DNA of 64,000 nucleotides, from assembly GCA_943737045.1 (NCBI GenBank), contig CALSFV010000033.1, positions 707,501 to 771,500 on the forward strand. Reading direction: 5' to 3'. How positions within the stretch are numbered: position 1 is the stretch's first letter; the number at the start of each line of letters is the position of its first letter. Source of the DNA: Parapristionchus giblindavisi (Eukaryota > Nematoda > Chromadorea > Rhabditida > Diplogasteridae). Shown piece by piece: positions 48,370 to 59,907 of this stretch. The translations under genes were made by a program, and so were the position numbers. A model generated the notes under the pieces. It was not told the DNA's origin. It saw only the letters and a list, made by a program, of their open reading frames with translations, and ran no database searches.

Positions 48370-48562
48370 CATACATGGGCGGGGTACCTGGAGCTCGATA
48401 CTACAGGGGGCATCCGAACGAAAAATGGTAAAAATTACAGGGGGCCTTCACTTTTTCCCCCAAAAATTTCACCTAAACGTCATTTTTTATAGGGGGCATT
48501 CCACAAATTTTCGAAAAACTCTCATTTCACAGGGGGCACCCCCATGTTGGCGCCCATGTATG
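48370..48562. mobile_element. 193-bp MITE with 8-bp duplication TTTTCAAA
   Basis: Termini CATACATGGGCG / CGCCCATGTATG, flanked by TTTTCAAA at 48362-48369 and 48563-48570. An AGGGGGC word occurs four times inside. Same length and end type as the neighbour at 47875 but different interior. Confidence 0.92.
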
Positions 48563-48631
48563 TTTTCAAAAAAAGAAGGAAGCACAAATAAGATTATACT
48601 ATTCGGTGGATTGTCACATCATCATGGAATA

Positions 48632-50461
48632 TCACTGGCCTAGCAGCGATCCCCAGCAGAGCTTAAAGTGTGCCTTAAAGGGATGTACCTTTAGCTTTAA
48701 TGGGTGAATTACTCCGTCCCCTTCGACATCTCGACTGATATTGATGAGTGAGTGCAGACTACGAGCGAGTTCATCCTCGAAGAACTTCTTCTGAAAATAA
48801 AAAGATTAAATAAATAATATTATATCATTTGTTAATTATATTAATCATCCAATATAATTGAGAGAAATTTCCGAGGACTTAATAAGCTATCAAAACACAA
48901 ATGCGGCTGGTCACAATCCAGTAAGAGATTCGGTTAAAGGAACTCAAAACTATCCCTACTTCCACCCAGCTGATTCGTGTTTCACGCTGTATATACCAGT
49001 CTACGGCAAATATTGAATAAACGTTTCTCTGCGAGATCAATAATCCTGGTAAGAGCCCTACCCTTTCATCTCTACTCTCCAATGAGAACGCGAGGAGCAC
49101 CGGCTCGGACATCATGGGTCGGGATTCCTCCTCAAATATATAAACATTTATTTATTTATTGTATTTATATTTTATCGATGTACGAAAAGTACGATACATA
49201 ACAGAATAATCATGGAAAACGAGTGAAAATTTGTTTTTTAAACAAATTTTGCATTACTAACACCACTTAGTTATCATTATCATGAGGCATAATAAAGTAT
49301 TACTTTATTGATCTAATCATAATAATTTAATCAGGTATTATCTTTTCAATCAATACGACAGATCTATCACCGCCACCATTACTAGCTGACAAACTATCCC
49401 ATAAAACACCACACCTCAAAGGCGATAATGTTGACGTCGGTCGCCAGTTTCCTCTTGAGGACGTTCACTGCGTCCTCCATCAACTCGGTCCCTGCAACCC
49501 AGACTACAATGAGCAGTCGAGCAAACTACAGATCAAACTACAAATGACAGAGAGACCAAATTATACACAATGAATACTTACATCACCAGCCATGGTCGAG
49601 AGCAGTGGCTTGGCGATGCGCGTCAACTTCGGCATCTCTTTCTGCAATGAGTAAGTTATGACAGTCCATCTAGTCGCGTCCATTTTCCCACACCAAAGCT
49701 CCGCAAACAATGCCTCCATTTTACACTTATATTTAAATTTTTTTACGAAACATGATCAATAACTTATCATTGACAACAAATGTTTATTTCCTGCTTACTT
49801 ACTACTATTATGAAATAAAAGATGAAAGTGTTCAAAGAGTAAGGAGTATATAACATCGTAGTACCTTGAGCAACTCCACAGCGTGCATGGTGGATACGGT
49901 GGGTGGTAGGAAGGTGGCGGGAGCGAGTACACAATCCATAGTCAGTGCACTCTGGATGCGCGTATCCACCTCATAGCCAAAGGCCTGTAATCAATCGATA
50001 ATGAAAGATCAACAGTCAATCGATAATGGTTATGAAGGAAATTTAATTATTTACTTACTTAACATAATCATAAAACATTTGCTTAATAAGTACTACTTCA
50101 TTAGCACGATCTATATGACAACAATAAAGCGAATCTCTTGTGAGTAAGTTCAAGAAGCATAGTCTAGAGCGCACCATTAACACGCGAAGAAAGTAGTTTA
50201 TGGCAGCCAGTGCTTGGCCAAACTGTTTCGCCCAGTAGTTTCAAACCACAAACAGCGATAATTTATTGTCGATAAAGATCGATCGCTTAATGCGACAGAA
50301 CTTCATCACTCACATATTCGTTTTAACCTTCACCATTTATGTTTCAACAGATGGAAAACAAATAAATAAATAATAAGAATACCAACATTGATAAGAATCT
50401 TCTCCACTTCCGTCTGTGCTCGCAACGACGCATCCTTCTCGTTCTCGGCAATCTGATTATC
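48632..50461 (-). CDS. Six-exon gene, product not recognised
   Basis: Exons in transcription order: 50461-50387, 50222-50175, 49984-49865, 49641-49582, 49491-49415, 48790-48632 (TGA 48632-48634). Readable blocks: A-E-N-E-K-D-A-S-L-R-A-Q-T-E-V-E-K, F-G-Q-A-L-A-A-I-N-Y-F-L, Y-E-V-D-T-R-I-Q-S-A-L-T-M-D, M-P-K-L-T-R-I-A-K-P-L-L, T-E-L-M-E-D-A-V-N-V-L-K, F-F-E-D-E-L-A-R-S-L-H-S-L. Mostly helical and soluble, no signal peptide or membrane span. The first four exons keep phase; the junction 49582/49491 is off by one, so a frameshift or mis-called boundary exists. No start codon is identified; the 5' end may lie upstream of 50461. Confidence 0.55.
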
Positions 50462-50578
50462 CTAAATCAGTATATTGATTTAATTAAATCGATTTAAAAA
50501 TAATAAATGGGCATTGATTCCACGCATGCGCTATGACAAACGGGCTGGGATTTCCAACATATTTACAACACCGGAACG

Positions 50579-50681
50579 TAATGCATCTTTACATTTGCCC
50601 TACATGCCTACGTAACCTCTGACGGAGACGCGGCGGAGGGGTTTCGGCGTAGGCACGTAAGGTAAATCAAACGATGCATTA
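50579..50681. repeat. Hairpin with conserved 21-nt loop (copy 2)
   Basis: Outer arms TAATGCATC...and GATGCATTA, then ATGCCTACG / CGTAGGCAC, pair around the loop at 50621-50641, which contains ACGGAGACGCGGCGGAGGGG. The loop differs from copy 1 (33190-33210, opposite strand) at one base, while the arms differ widely. Confidence 0.8.
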
Positions 50682-52085
50682 GACGACCATCGTGAATTCA
50701 ATACAATCAAGAAGGAAATGGTTAAATGTAGTTTAAAGACGAGGAGTTCAATAGTCAGTCACGAAGGGAAAAGAATGCAGAAAAATATAGACAGATATTC
50801 AATCGATAGTGAACAGGGTTGGGTCATGAATCGAAAGAAGAAGAAAACATGATTTGTGTTTTCTTCTAATCGAATTCATGCTCTTGGGTCATACTAATTT
50901 CAATTATAAATACAAAGATCACGCTACAATTGGCAACAACATACGCTAAATGCACAATTTAAGACCACCGGATGTCACAAACCCATGGAGTGTTCGCAAT
51001 GTTCCAAAATAGCTTGCAAAGATTTGCATCATAGGTACATCATACGTATGACTAATTGAATGAACATTTACAGACAATTCACTGCAATAAAATGCGCTGA
51101 AAAGAAAAAAAACAAGGCTTCGTTAAAATCGGGTAAGAGGCAAAATGGTGATCATCAGGTGATCCCGTTAGGCAAAATGGTGATCATTCTGACTTATGCC
51201 GCATGACAACTAAAGCTAATTAAAAAATTAGATGAATCGAGCGACTAATTAGCACTATTCAGACATGAAACAATCGTTAATGGGCATTGATTGGTTTTTG
51301 CAAAAGTTTTACTTATTTATGTACAGTATACCTGCGATCGTGAACTAATTCTTTTTTATTATTTTATATTTTCAATTGTATTCGTAAATTTGCCTACTTC
51401 TTTTCTAACAACAGTCAGCTTTAGTTTCTATAAATACACTTTCCCTTTGACTGCAAATACCTCAAAAATATATAATAAATAAAAAATAAATACTAATTTA
51501 ACTAATGATGATGTGTAAAACGATTTGTGATTTTATCTTTGTGTACATATGAAAATAGCTCTTTATTATATGAATAGATCTCTCATATGGCTCGTATTTA
51601 TAATATCGATTGATAATATGGTTCTCATCGTATGCGTGATATGGAAAGGAAGACTAAAAGGTAGATATCCAAGACCACATCCATTTTGTCATAGCATTTT
51701 GTGAAAACCAGAGAGAATTTTGTAATTTTTTTTGTGAAAACACGAGCGCATTTTGTAAAACCCCGACCGTATTTTGTGATTTTTACGTGAAAACCAGACC
51801 GCATTTCGCAAATCTATATTGATCTACTTATTCATTCTGTCGATTCAGTTACCATTCACATTCAGCAGAGTTTCTTTAGTTAAGGTAATCATAGTGTTAG
51901 TTCCCGTGATATGGTATGTGATAGTTTGATCAATTGATCTTTGATCTCTATATCTTGTCCCAAGATCGATTGTATTGATGAGTGAGAAGGGCTAGACAAA
52001 CAACCGATACCAATCGATCGACAATTACACAGTATGTTGTATCGATCAATGATTGATATAGAATGTGAATATTGATTGATTATAG
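50682..52085. other. AT-rich intergenic DNA
   Basis: No gene is supported. 51660-51820 repeats a phrase around CATTTTGTGAAAACC.AGA(C/G) four times, an imperfect local repeat. Confidence 0.4.
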
Positions 52086-53270
52086 ATCATTATCGACGAC
52101 CACTGGAGGTAGGACGACGTCTTCGAGTGGAGCTTCAACAACTACAACAACTACGAATACTCAAACAACCACCACTACGACGCCATCTACACCAGTGACA
52201 ACGTCATCCAATGATCGATTGAGTTCAAGAAGAGGAGGAGTTGTTATTGATAGAAGAAGTAAGAGAGAATATAATAGTATAATAGTAGACGTGCAGTATT
52301 GCAGACATTTTGCTCTGGTCTTAAATTGAACGACCGTTCATTAAACGCTGAGACGAAAGAGTAAACTTTGTGGACATACTGTAATTCTTCGTGTAACATC
52401 ATAATGATTTAGATCCATCATCATATTCTTCATGTATCGTCGCCTATCTCGAAACACTTTCGCTGACGATAGAGATCCTCGTATACGAAATGGTATGTGA
52501 TAGTTTGATCAATTGATCTTTGATCTCTATATCTTGTCCCAAGATCTATTGTATTGATATTCAGCTCCATCTGGTGTTGGAGGCGGCGGAGGAGGTGGAT
52601 CGAATGATGATAAGAGTAAAGCCGGCAAGAATGATGATGAGACTCCTACCGTACTCAATGTCAGTTGATCTTTGATCTTTGATCTCTCATTTGATCAATT
52701 GATCTTTGATCTTTATATCTTGTCCCAAGATCTATTGTATTGATATTCAACTCCATCTGGTGTTGGAGGCGGCGGAGGAGGAGGATCGAATGATGATAAG
52801 AGTAAAGCCGGCAAGAATGATGATGAGACTCCTACCGTACTCAAGGTCAGTTGATCTTTGATCTTTGATCTCTTCATTTGATCAATTGATCTTTGATCTT
52901 TATATCTTGTCCCAAGATCTATTGTATTGATATTCAGCTCCATCTGGTGTTGGAGGCGGCGGAGGAGGAGGATCGAATGATGATAAGATTAAAACCGGCA
53001 AGAATGAAGATGAGACTCCTACCGTACTCAAGGTCAGTTGTTCTTTGATCTTTGTTCTCTCATCTAATCATACCGTACCCTTGCAGACTGCAATACATCT
53101 ATCGACAGCCTTTTCCTTTGCTCTTCGTGTTATCTCTGAACTTTCCCCTCATAGCATCTCCATATGAACATTCAACATCGGAGAGTATAGCAGCCTCATT
53201 CCGAGAATATAGAGCCAGAGATCTAACACAATTGGAACAATTAGATAAGAATACAAAATCACGAGCTAAG
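52086..53270 (+). CDS. Low-complexity exons: Thr-rich, triplicated Gly/Asp exon, helical exon
   Basis: Exon 52086-52258 is mucin-like (S-S-S-G-A-S-T-T-T-T-T-T-N-T-Q-T-T-T). A 95-nt exon (A-P-S-G-V-G-G-G-G-G-G-G-S-N-D-D-K) occurs three times: 52565-52659, 52751-52845, 52938-53032, 186-187 bp apart. Exon 53087-53270 ends with a charged helix (F-R-E-Y-R-A-R-D-L-T-Q-L-E-Q-L-D-K). Its last codon is in phase with the first laminin exon at 53618, so these could be 5' exons of that gene or a separate gene. No family is recognised. Confidence 0.4.
52515..53033 (+). repeat. Triplicated exon with flanking intron (about 187-bp period)
   Basis: Three copies; the middle copy has ATTCAA instead of ATTCAG before the exon, so its acceptor is lost. 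The third copy has K-I-K-T and N-E-D changes. Confidence 0.9.
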
Positions 53271-53391
53271 GTTTGTCATGATCTTTAATCTTTTAACTAT
53301 AACTCTTTTAACCGAAACGTACGTTGCAAACGTTGAAAAAAGAGCCTGAACGCATTTTTGAATTTTTTTGTTGTTGAAAAAAACACGAGCG

Positions 53392-53490
53392 AGAGACCCC
53401 GAGCTAATTTGCAACTCTCCGCTCTGACAATGCTCTCTCGATGTCTTTGTCTACGAGAGAATGTGGTCAGTGCGGAGAACAAAATTTGCG
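53392..53490. repeat. Hairpin MITE, CTCCGCTCTG family (copy 2)
   Basis: CTCCGCTCTGACAATGCTCT pairs with AGAGAATGTGGTCAGTGCGG. Just upstream of the first laminin exon. Confidence 0.65.
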
Positions 53491-54482
53491 GAATGGAAAT
53501 GGGATCAATAAAATCAATAAACTCATCAATAAATACTTTAAGAAACCTTTAAAAAATCAGTACACAAGCAATGCTTATCGATTTATGAGTGGAATTCATT
53601 TTGCATTATTTTTTCAGAGATCGCCAGCTGTACTAGAGAATATGACAATGGCGATCACCCTACGCGAGGGCGCCAACTGGTACAACTCTGAGACGCGTCG
53701 AGAGATCTCCAAGGTTTGATCTTTGGTCTTTGATCTTTGATCTTTGTACCTTGATCTCTGTTCTTAGGACGACATGATGAGGGCGCTCGCCGATGTTAAA
53801 CTGTTCATGATTCGATCGGTCTATGACCTGCAACAGCTTCAGTCAAGGTGAGCCCCAGGATGAGCTCTTGTAGTTTGGTTTTTGATCTTTGAACCTTGGT
53901 TTTACAGTATCTCCAGCCTCACGTTGGACACTGCTGTTCTGCTTTCCAAGGACGAAATCAAATTCAACAAGGTTGGTTATAATTCTTTGTGCATATAAAA
54001 ATTTGACATCTTATCCTAAATATATCGGCGAGCAATCATTTTAACAGTTTGTTGAAATTTTTTTTACCGATTTTTAAGTACCCAATTAAATATCTTTTGA
54101 AAGCCTAGGAGAGCTTTGTCCGATTTTCTGTTTTTTTTCGTAACTTATAAGCAACAAATGAAATATTCCAGTACAACGAGGACGTTCTGCATCCGGCGCC
54201 GCTTGACACGGCGTCGAGCTGTGCGCGTGTCCGGACAACTTTGGCGGACGCAGTTGCGAGGTATCTTTATTATTTATTTATTTTCTTGGATACTTGGATG
54301 TCCGATGTTGTGCTGTCGCTGTCCCTAGCGTGACTTCCATAGATTGCGGTCTTGGGAGGATTGATACTTTATTAGCTACCTTATTACCTTATTAGCGCCT
54401 AAGCGTGGTTCAACATATATGTAAAATAGGGTTTCCCAATGTGCGAAGCGATTCAAGTGACGATATCTTCTCAAAGGCACAT

Positions 54483-54600
54483 GCCGTTCTAATTTTGCTC
54501 TCCGCTCTGATAACGCTCTCTTGTGGACAAATAAAGCGAGAGAGTATTGTCAGAGCGAAGAATTTAATGTTAGCTCGTGATGAGCCAACGTAATTGTGGG
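54483..54600. repeat. Hairpin MITE, CTCCGCTCTG family (copy 3)
   Basis: CTCCGCTCTGATAACGCTCT pairs with AGAGTATTGTCAGAGCG. Lies in the intron between the first EGF exons of the laminin-type gene. Confidence 0.65.
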
Positions 54601-54892
54601 CAGAGTCAGAATAGTCCAATTTTGATAAATTTCAGTCATGTCGTGCTGGATATCGTCGTGTCAACAATCAACTACATGGTGGACAATGCGTGACATGCAC
54701 GTATGAGGGACACTCGGAGTCGTGTGACCCGTGGACCTGAGTCTGCCTGAACTGCCAGGTACACTTGATCTTTGAGCTTTGATTTCTGATCGATATCAAT
54801 AGCATCGATCTGTGTTGTGTATTGGCCCACAACACGTAGTAGAACAGAGACTTTATTAGGGAGAGAAACAGCACCACAGAAAAGATAATATA

Positions 54893-56546
54893 CAGTAGCG
54901 CCCAAAAGTCTGAATACACTTTTTATTTCTGTTGTAATTTTTGGGTCAGTTGGGATATCAAGCTGTAATGTGGACATTATGTACCCAATGTATGTATGTA
55001 TTCGATACCCTTATAAGGTCTCACGGGCCTTTCTGGTTATTGCATAGTGATGACGCAACCGAACAACACTTTTTCGAAAATTCATTATTCTTTCAGGGAT
55101 TTTTTCGTACTTATCAAACTTCGTGAGCATTGAGAGAACTACAAGGCCTATCCAGAAAAAAAGTTTCAGGTTGCTGCGAATTCGGGTATTGGCTGCAGAC
55201 TTGCTGCAATATCGCGGTCGCAAAATAATATCTCGGCTTCTAGAAGAGATTTAAAGGAGTTCAAAGCTGCAAACTGATTCTCTTGGTCATTCCTGATAAT
55301 CCTGTAAGTTTGGTAGCGGTAGCTCATCATTCATCCTAATGGATCGAAAAAGTCACTTTTTTACAAGAACCAACTTTGAAGGTTCACAATTCTGAGGGCG
55401 GACCTTGTCAAAATCTGGTTTTTGGATAGGAATGTAGAAAATATATTAATTAATCGATTCCCCGCTTTTTAGAGCGATTGCTAATCTTTCTTGCCTGCGG
55501 CAGTCGATTATCTGAAGAATAGTCGTTTAGGCCGCGCTCCCTTCTCATCTCGCGACCCGTACACATCTCTAGGCTTTTCACACTGCTCAATGACGATTTA
55601 GCCGCTTTTAGTGATTTGATTAGTCAGAATAGAGAGACACTGTATGAATCCAGTTTTTGGTCTGTGATCTTTGTGTTTTCGATATTTGATCTTTGATCTT
55701 TGCTCATTTTTCGTCAAATTTTGCTCAAAATCATAATGAAAAGTTGTTTCATTCGAGCAAAGAAGATCAAAAACGCTTTCTTTTATAGACTATGATGTTC
55801 AGGATTAGCGACAATACGTTTTAGAATGATTTCATCTATCAAAGCTCGTTGAGCAGTGTGAAAAGCCTAGAGATGTGTACGGGTCGCGAGAAGAGAAGGG
55901 AGCGCGGCCTAAACGACTATCCTTCAGATAATCGACTGCCGCAGGCAAGAAAGATTAGCAATCGCTCTAAAAAGCGGGGAATCGATTAATTAATATATTT
56001 TCTACATTCCTATCCAAAAACCAGATTTTTACAAGGTCCGCCCTCAGAATTGTGAACCTTCAAAGTTGGTTCTTGTAAAAAAGTGACTTTTTCGATCCAT
56101 GAGGATGAATGATGAGCTACCGCTACCAAACTTACAGGATTATCAGGAATGACCAAGAGAATCAGTTTGCAGCTTTGAACTCCTTTAAATCTCTTCTAGA
56201 AGCCGAGATATTATTTTGCGACCGCGATATTGCAGCAATTCTGCAGCCAATACCCGAATTCGCAGCAACCTGAAACTTTTTTTCTGGATAGGCCTTGTAG
56301 TTCTCTCAATGCTCACGAAGTTTGACAAGTACGAAAAAATCCCTGAAAGAATAATGAATTTTCGAAAAAGTGTTGTTCGGTTGCGTCATCACTATGCAAT
56401 AACCAGAAAGGCCCGTGAGACCTTATAAGGGTATCGAATACATACATACATTGGGTACATAATGTCCACATTACAGCTTGATATCTCAACTGACCCAAAA
56501 ATTACAACAGAAATAAAAAGTGTATTCAGACTTTTGGGCGCTACTG
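54893..56546. mobile_element. Complete TA-flanked fold-back element, ~700-bp inverted arms
   Basis: Ends CAGTAGCGCCCAAAAGTCTG and its complement, each bordered by TA (54891-54892 and 56547-56548). The arms run inward to about 55600 and 55845 and are almost identical; the spacer is about 245 bp. A TA target duplication fits Tc1/mariner-type elements. A 70-codon open frame occurs in each arm; no transposase is visible. It occupies the 2-kb laminin intron between 54758 and 56791. Confidence 0.9.
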
Positions 56547-56574
56547 TAAGTCTCTTGCAAGTACGTAATTTCAA

Positions 56575-56628
<54 letters not shown>
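56575..56628. repeat. (AT)n microsatellite
   Basis: About 26 AT units just outside the right end of the fold-back element. Confidence 0.95.
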
Positions 56629-56630
<2 letters not shown>

Positions 56631-56875
56631 AATATATAGTATTAGGTTGATGCATAAGTTTCTTTACAAAACTTTGATCCCTCGTATACGAGTCGTATTT
56701 CACTCGCTGTTTATGGCTGGGGCCTCAACTCTAAACCTTCGAGGGACACTTTCTTCCCCTGCTTAGGTAAATTTAATCGCCTTATTACAGTGTCAGTGCA
56801 AGGAGCAATATATCGGACCCAAATGTGATCACTGTTCACATGGATACTTCAACTTCCCCTCGTGCGAGGTACATT

Positions 56876-56950
56876 TTTGCCAGAGCACCGGACGGGACTC
56901 AAACCCGTGTACGATCGGGGGCGGTGTGCTAGTTACCAATACACCACGAT
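56876..56950 (-). repeat. tRNA-like sequence filling a short laminin intron
   Basis: On the minus strand, TGGTGTATTGGTAACTAG (A box) and ACGGGTTTGAGTCCCGT (perfect 5-bp T stem with 7-nt loop). It occupies nearly all of the 89-bp intron 56869-56957. Similar to the plus-strand element at 1449. The acceptor stem is not convincing. Confidence 0.6.
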
Positions 56951-57964
56951 ATTACAGCCGTGCGACTGGGGTCTCAAGTGTGATTCGTGCAAGCCGAATA
57001 CGTTCTCACTCGATGCGAGCAACGCGCTGGGATGCACCGATTGCTTCTGCTTTAACCGGTATGATCTTTGATCTTTGATCTTTCCAGAACTGACATGTGC
57101 GTGCAATCATCGATGACGTGGCAGCAGATCTACGGGTGGCGACATTTGTCGAGCCATGGGTGTACTACACGAAGAAGTACAACCTCAACATCTTGCCGGT
57201 TTGTAGTTTGATCGTTGTTCTTTGAACTTTGATCATTGATCGCTTCAGGACGCCCCACCCCGCTTCAACAGCTACCCCACTGACGCCACGCCTGTGTACT
57301 GGCCTCTGCCCAAGTCAATGTTGGGCGACCGAACCAGCTCATACAATAGTTTCATTCGATTCAAGGTTTGAAGTTTGATCTTTGATCTTTGATCTATCGA
57401 TTGTAGTTTGAACTTTGATCTTTAGATCTCGAACGATGACAATCGCCGTGGTATTCCTGGAGTGTGGCCAGACGGACAATACTTCAGATACTTCCCACAG
57501 GTACTTATAAAAATAACTTTGATTTAATTTTTTTATTTTTAAATATATAATACAATTACTAATACTTTATAATATAATGTAATTTTCCTACTCAAAATAT
57601 TCAGCGAAGAAATGGACGACATTGAGGGGGGGGAGGGGGGCGCGGTCGCGGACTTCGCCAGAAACCCCGGTCACGCGTCAGCAGATGATGATCGCCCTGC
57701 AGAGTGTCCAGTCGATTCTGATCCGCTCCACCTACAACTACCCGGCCAGAGGTCGGTGATCTTTGACCTTTGGTCTTTGATCTTTCGAATCTTGTTTACG
57801 ATCCTATAGGCTATTAGCATCTTGTTTGATGTGTGTATTTTTCGTTGAATCTGCGGCCAACTTTGATCCTTGATCTTTTTAATCTCGATTACGATCGTAC
57901 GGCCATTAGCCATGTGTATATTTCGGTTGTACTAATGCTAATACTTTAATCATATCAAGTGGTA

Positions 57965-58265
57965 ACACTAGATGAAGGGATGGACATTCTCTAGTTCATC
58001 CGTTGGTTTCGACCACCATCTCGCATCAATCTTCTTGAAGTCATCACGCCAACGAACACGGGGTTGTCCTGGAGATCGGCATTTGGCGTAGTTATATGGT
58101 ATCCACATAGTGCATCTTCTAGCCCATCTTTCGGAATCCATTCCTCATATACGAATTGCCCATTTGCATTTTCTTCTTAGCGCTTCATCAATCCAATCCC
58201 GCAAACAAGTCATTCTTCTAATCCTCTCGTTTGTCCATCGGACTAATCTTGTGACTCCAACTATG
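57965..58265 (-). mobile_element. LINE C-terminal fragment in a laminin intron
   Basis: On the minus strand two overlapping frames give R-W-T-N-E-R-I-R-R-M-T, then K-W-A-I-R-I, then S-P-G-Q-P-R-V-R-W-R-D-D-F-K-K. This is the KW..H..RM.D.RW...W.P ... GRP..RW.DD tail typical of RTE/CR1-type LINE proteins. A stop separates the halves, so it is dead. Confidence 0.7.
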
Positions 58266-59907
58266 ACAACTTGTGACTATTTCGGTTGTATCTATAACGA
58301 TCTTTGATCTTTGATCTCTACAGGTGACGTTGCGACGATCTCTGAGATCTCACTCGACGTCGCGGTTGTGGAGTCGCCCTCGGCCGCCGCGTCCTCGCCC
58401 CTGAGTCCTTCTCACGCCCTCGGAGTAGAACAGTGTAGTAGAACAATATATAATTTTAATAATAATGGATGATTTAGTTGCATCTGCAAGCAGAACGTCG
58501 AGGGATTGTATTGCGACCGATGCAAAGCCGGTGATTTTTTAACCAAAAAAGATTTCGTAAACTCGTACTAAAAATTTTAATTTAATATAGACTGCGATTT
58601 CTTCATGTAGCACAATATTTGACAAAGAAATCAATTACTGATAATTATTGAAATTTTTTTAAAATTCAATTTTTAATTCAGGGACGATTCACTTGTCCGA
58701 GGAGAATCCACTGGGATGCCAGTCGTGTTTCTGTTTCGGATTGAACACCAACTGTACCGAGATGCCGTTGATCACTGGCAAGGTGAAAGGATTTATTATT
58801 AAAGTTATATTTTTTTATTTAACTTTAATTAGGTGAAATTAGGTGACTGGCTGAATCGTCGAATATTTGTTATTTATTCATCTATCGCTTTCTCAACTTT
58901 GTCTATTTTTTTATAAAAAATTCCAGTAAACAGTACCAAAAAATGTAGACATCAAACCATTTAAAAAATTAGATCATCGCCTCCAACCACGGATGGAATT
59001 TGACCGATCGATACGGAGGTAGAGATGAGCGACCGGAAACCGACGGCGTTTTTTTAGGTGTACGCGGTAGTGAATAATATCAAGAAAGAGCAGCTGGAGA
59101 AGCGAAGAGTCCGAAGCCCCTGAATACAGTAGGTTGATTAATCAGTAGATCGTTAGACAAGTTGAATCAATAATTCAATCTATTTTCTTTTGCAGACCAA
59201 GCTCCACCGAGCGTGCTCCAAGTCGTTCCAACTACCGCCCCCAGCGACACTATGCGCTGCCGAGAATCTCTATAACAAGGTGTACGGTAGTCACCATTCT
59301 GTCGTTTGCTTATTCCACACCACTACAGGTCTTAATCTCGTTTCCGCTGCAGAGAGTCGACCACGTACCCTTTCGAATTCGTTTTCAAGGGATTGCTATC
59401 GATGAACAAGTGTGACAGTCGCTGGGGTGTACAAGGTGAGTATCTTCTCAGACCTATTGTGCGCTCTAATTGAACTCGTACTGCATCCCCAATCTCGTTT
59501 GTAGATCCTGAGGGATAACGGAAAGTTCTCGACGCCTTCGGGCGATGAGAAGAGCGACCATCCGCACGTCTATCCTCTCAAGGCTGTCGATCAACTGGAA
59601 CTTGAAAGAGGTTTGTAATCGGACCAAACCCGTCTGGGGATGGCCGCAGGGTTTTCATTCATGGATCAATGCATGCTTCAGATGAGGCAGTCGTCTACGA
59701 ATAAGTCGTCAGACACTTCATCGCTACGCTCATGAAGAACAGCATCTTCGATGAGACGAAAGTACGGTGAGTAAGGGCTACCTTTCCTATTGCCTAACGA
59801 GCATAAGGAACATTTTTTTCCTTCATAAACGTTATATATTATTGTATTTCTATATTGATATGTATTAATTACCGTAATTTAGGATAGTCCTTCTGGTGGT
59901 CTTCTAC

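Larger units (their letters stand above)
53618..59907 (+). pseudogene. Laminin-type gene (laminin IV and EGF domains) with several breaks
   Basis: Exons: 53618-53713, 53768-53847, 53908-53971, 54172-54260, 54636-54758, 56791-56868, 56958-57058, 57088-57198, 57249-57365, 57426-57500, 57605-57751, 58324-58432, 58477-58530, 58682-58782, 58973-59018, with weaker blocks to 59.9 kb. Order: end of one laminin IV domain (D-D-M-M-R-A-L-A-D-V-K-L-F-M-I-R), laminin-EGF modules (C-A-C-P-D-N-F-G-G-R-S-C-E; C-K-E-Q-Y-I-G-P-K-C-D-H-C), a second laminin IV (P-V-Y-W-P-L-P-K-S-M-L-G-D, then M-M-I-A-L-Q-S-V-Q-S-I-L-I-R), then more EGF (N-V-E-G-L-Y-C-D-R-C-K) and a partial third domain. Such proteins are secreted basement-membrane components; alpha chains have this alternation. 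Breaks: frameshift near 54212, TGA at 54738-54740, frame change in exon 57088, and one at the G-run near 57630. No signal peptide or laminin N- or G-domain lies here. Decaying copy or error-laden assembly of a real laminin. Confidence 0.8.

Noticed and set aside
48632..50461. Assignment of this gene to glycogen synthase from A-A-I-N-Y-F-L-R-V
   Set aside because: One exon resembles the family's ALARLNYLLRV segment, but none of the neighbouring exons do, so it is treated as coincidence.
55011..56428. 70-codon frames in each arm of the fold-back element as a small gene
   Set aside because: They are mirror copies inside a transposon and recur in the truncated copy. No motif or splice context is present.
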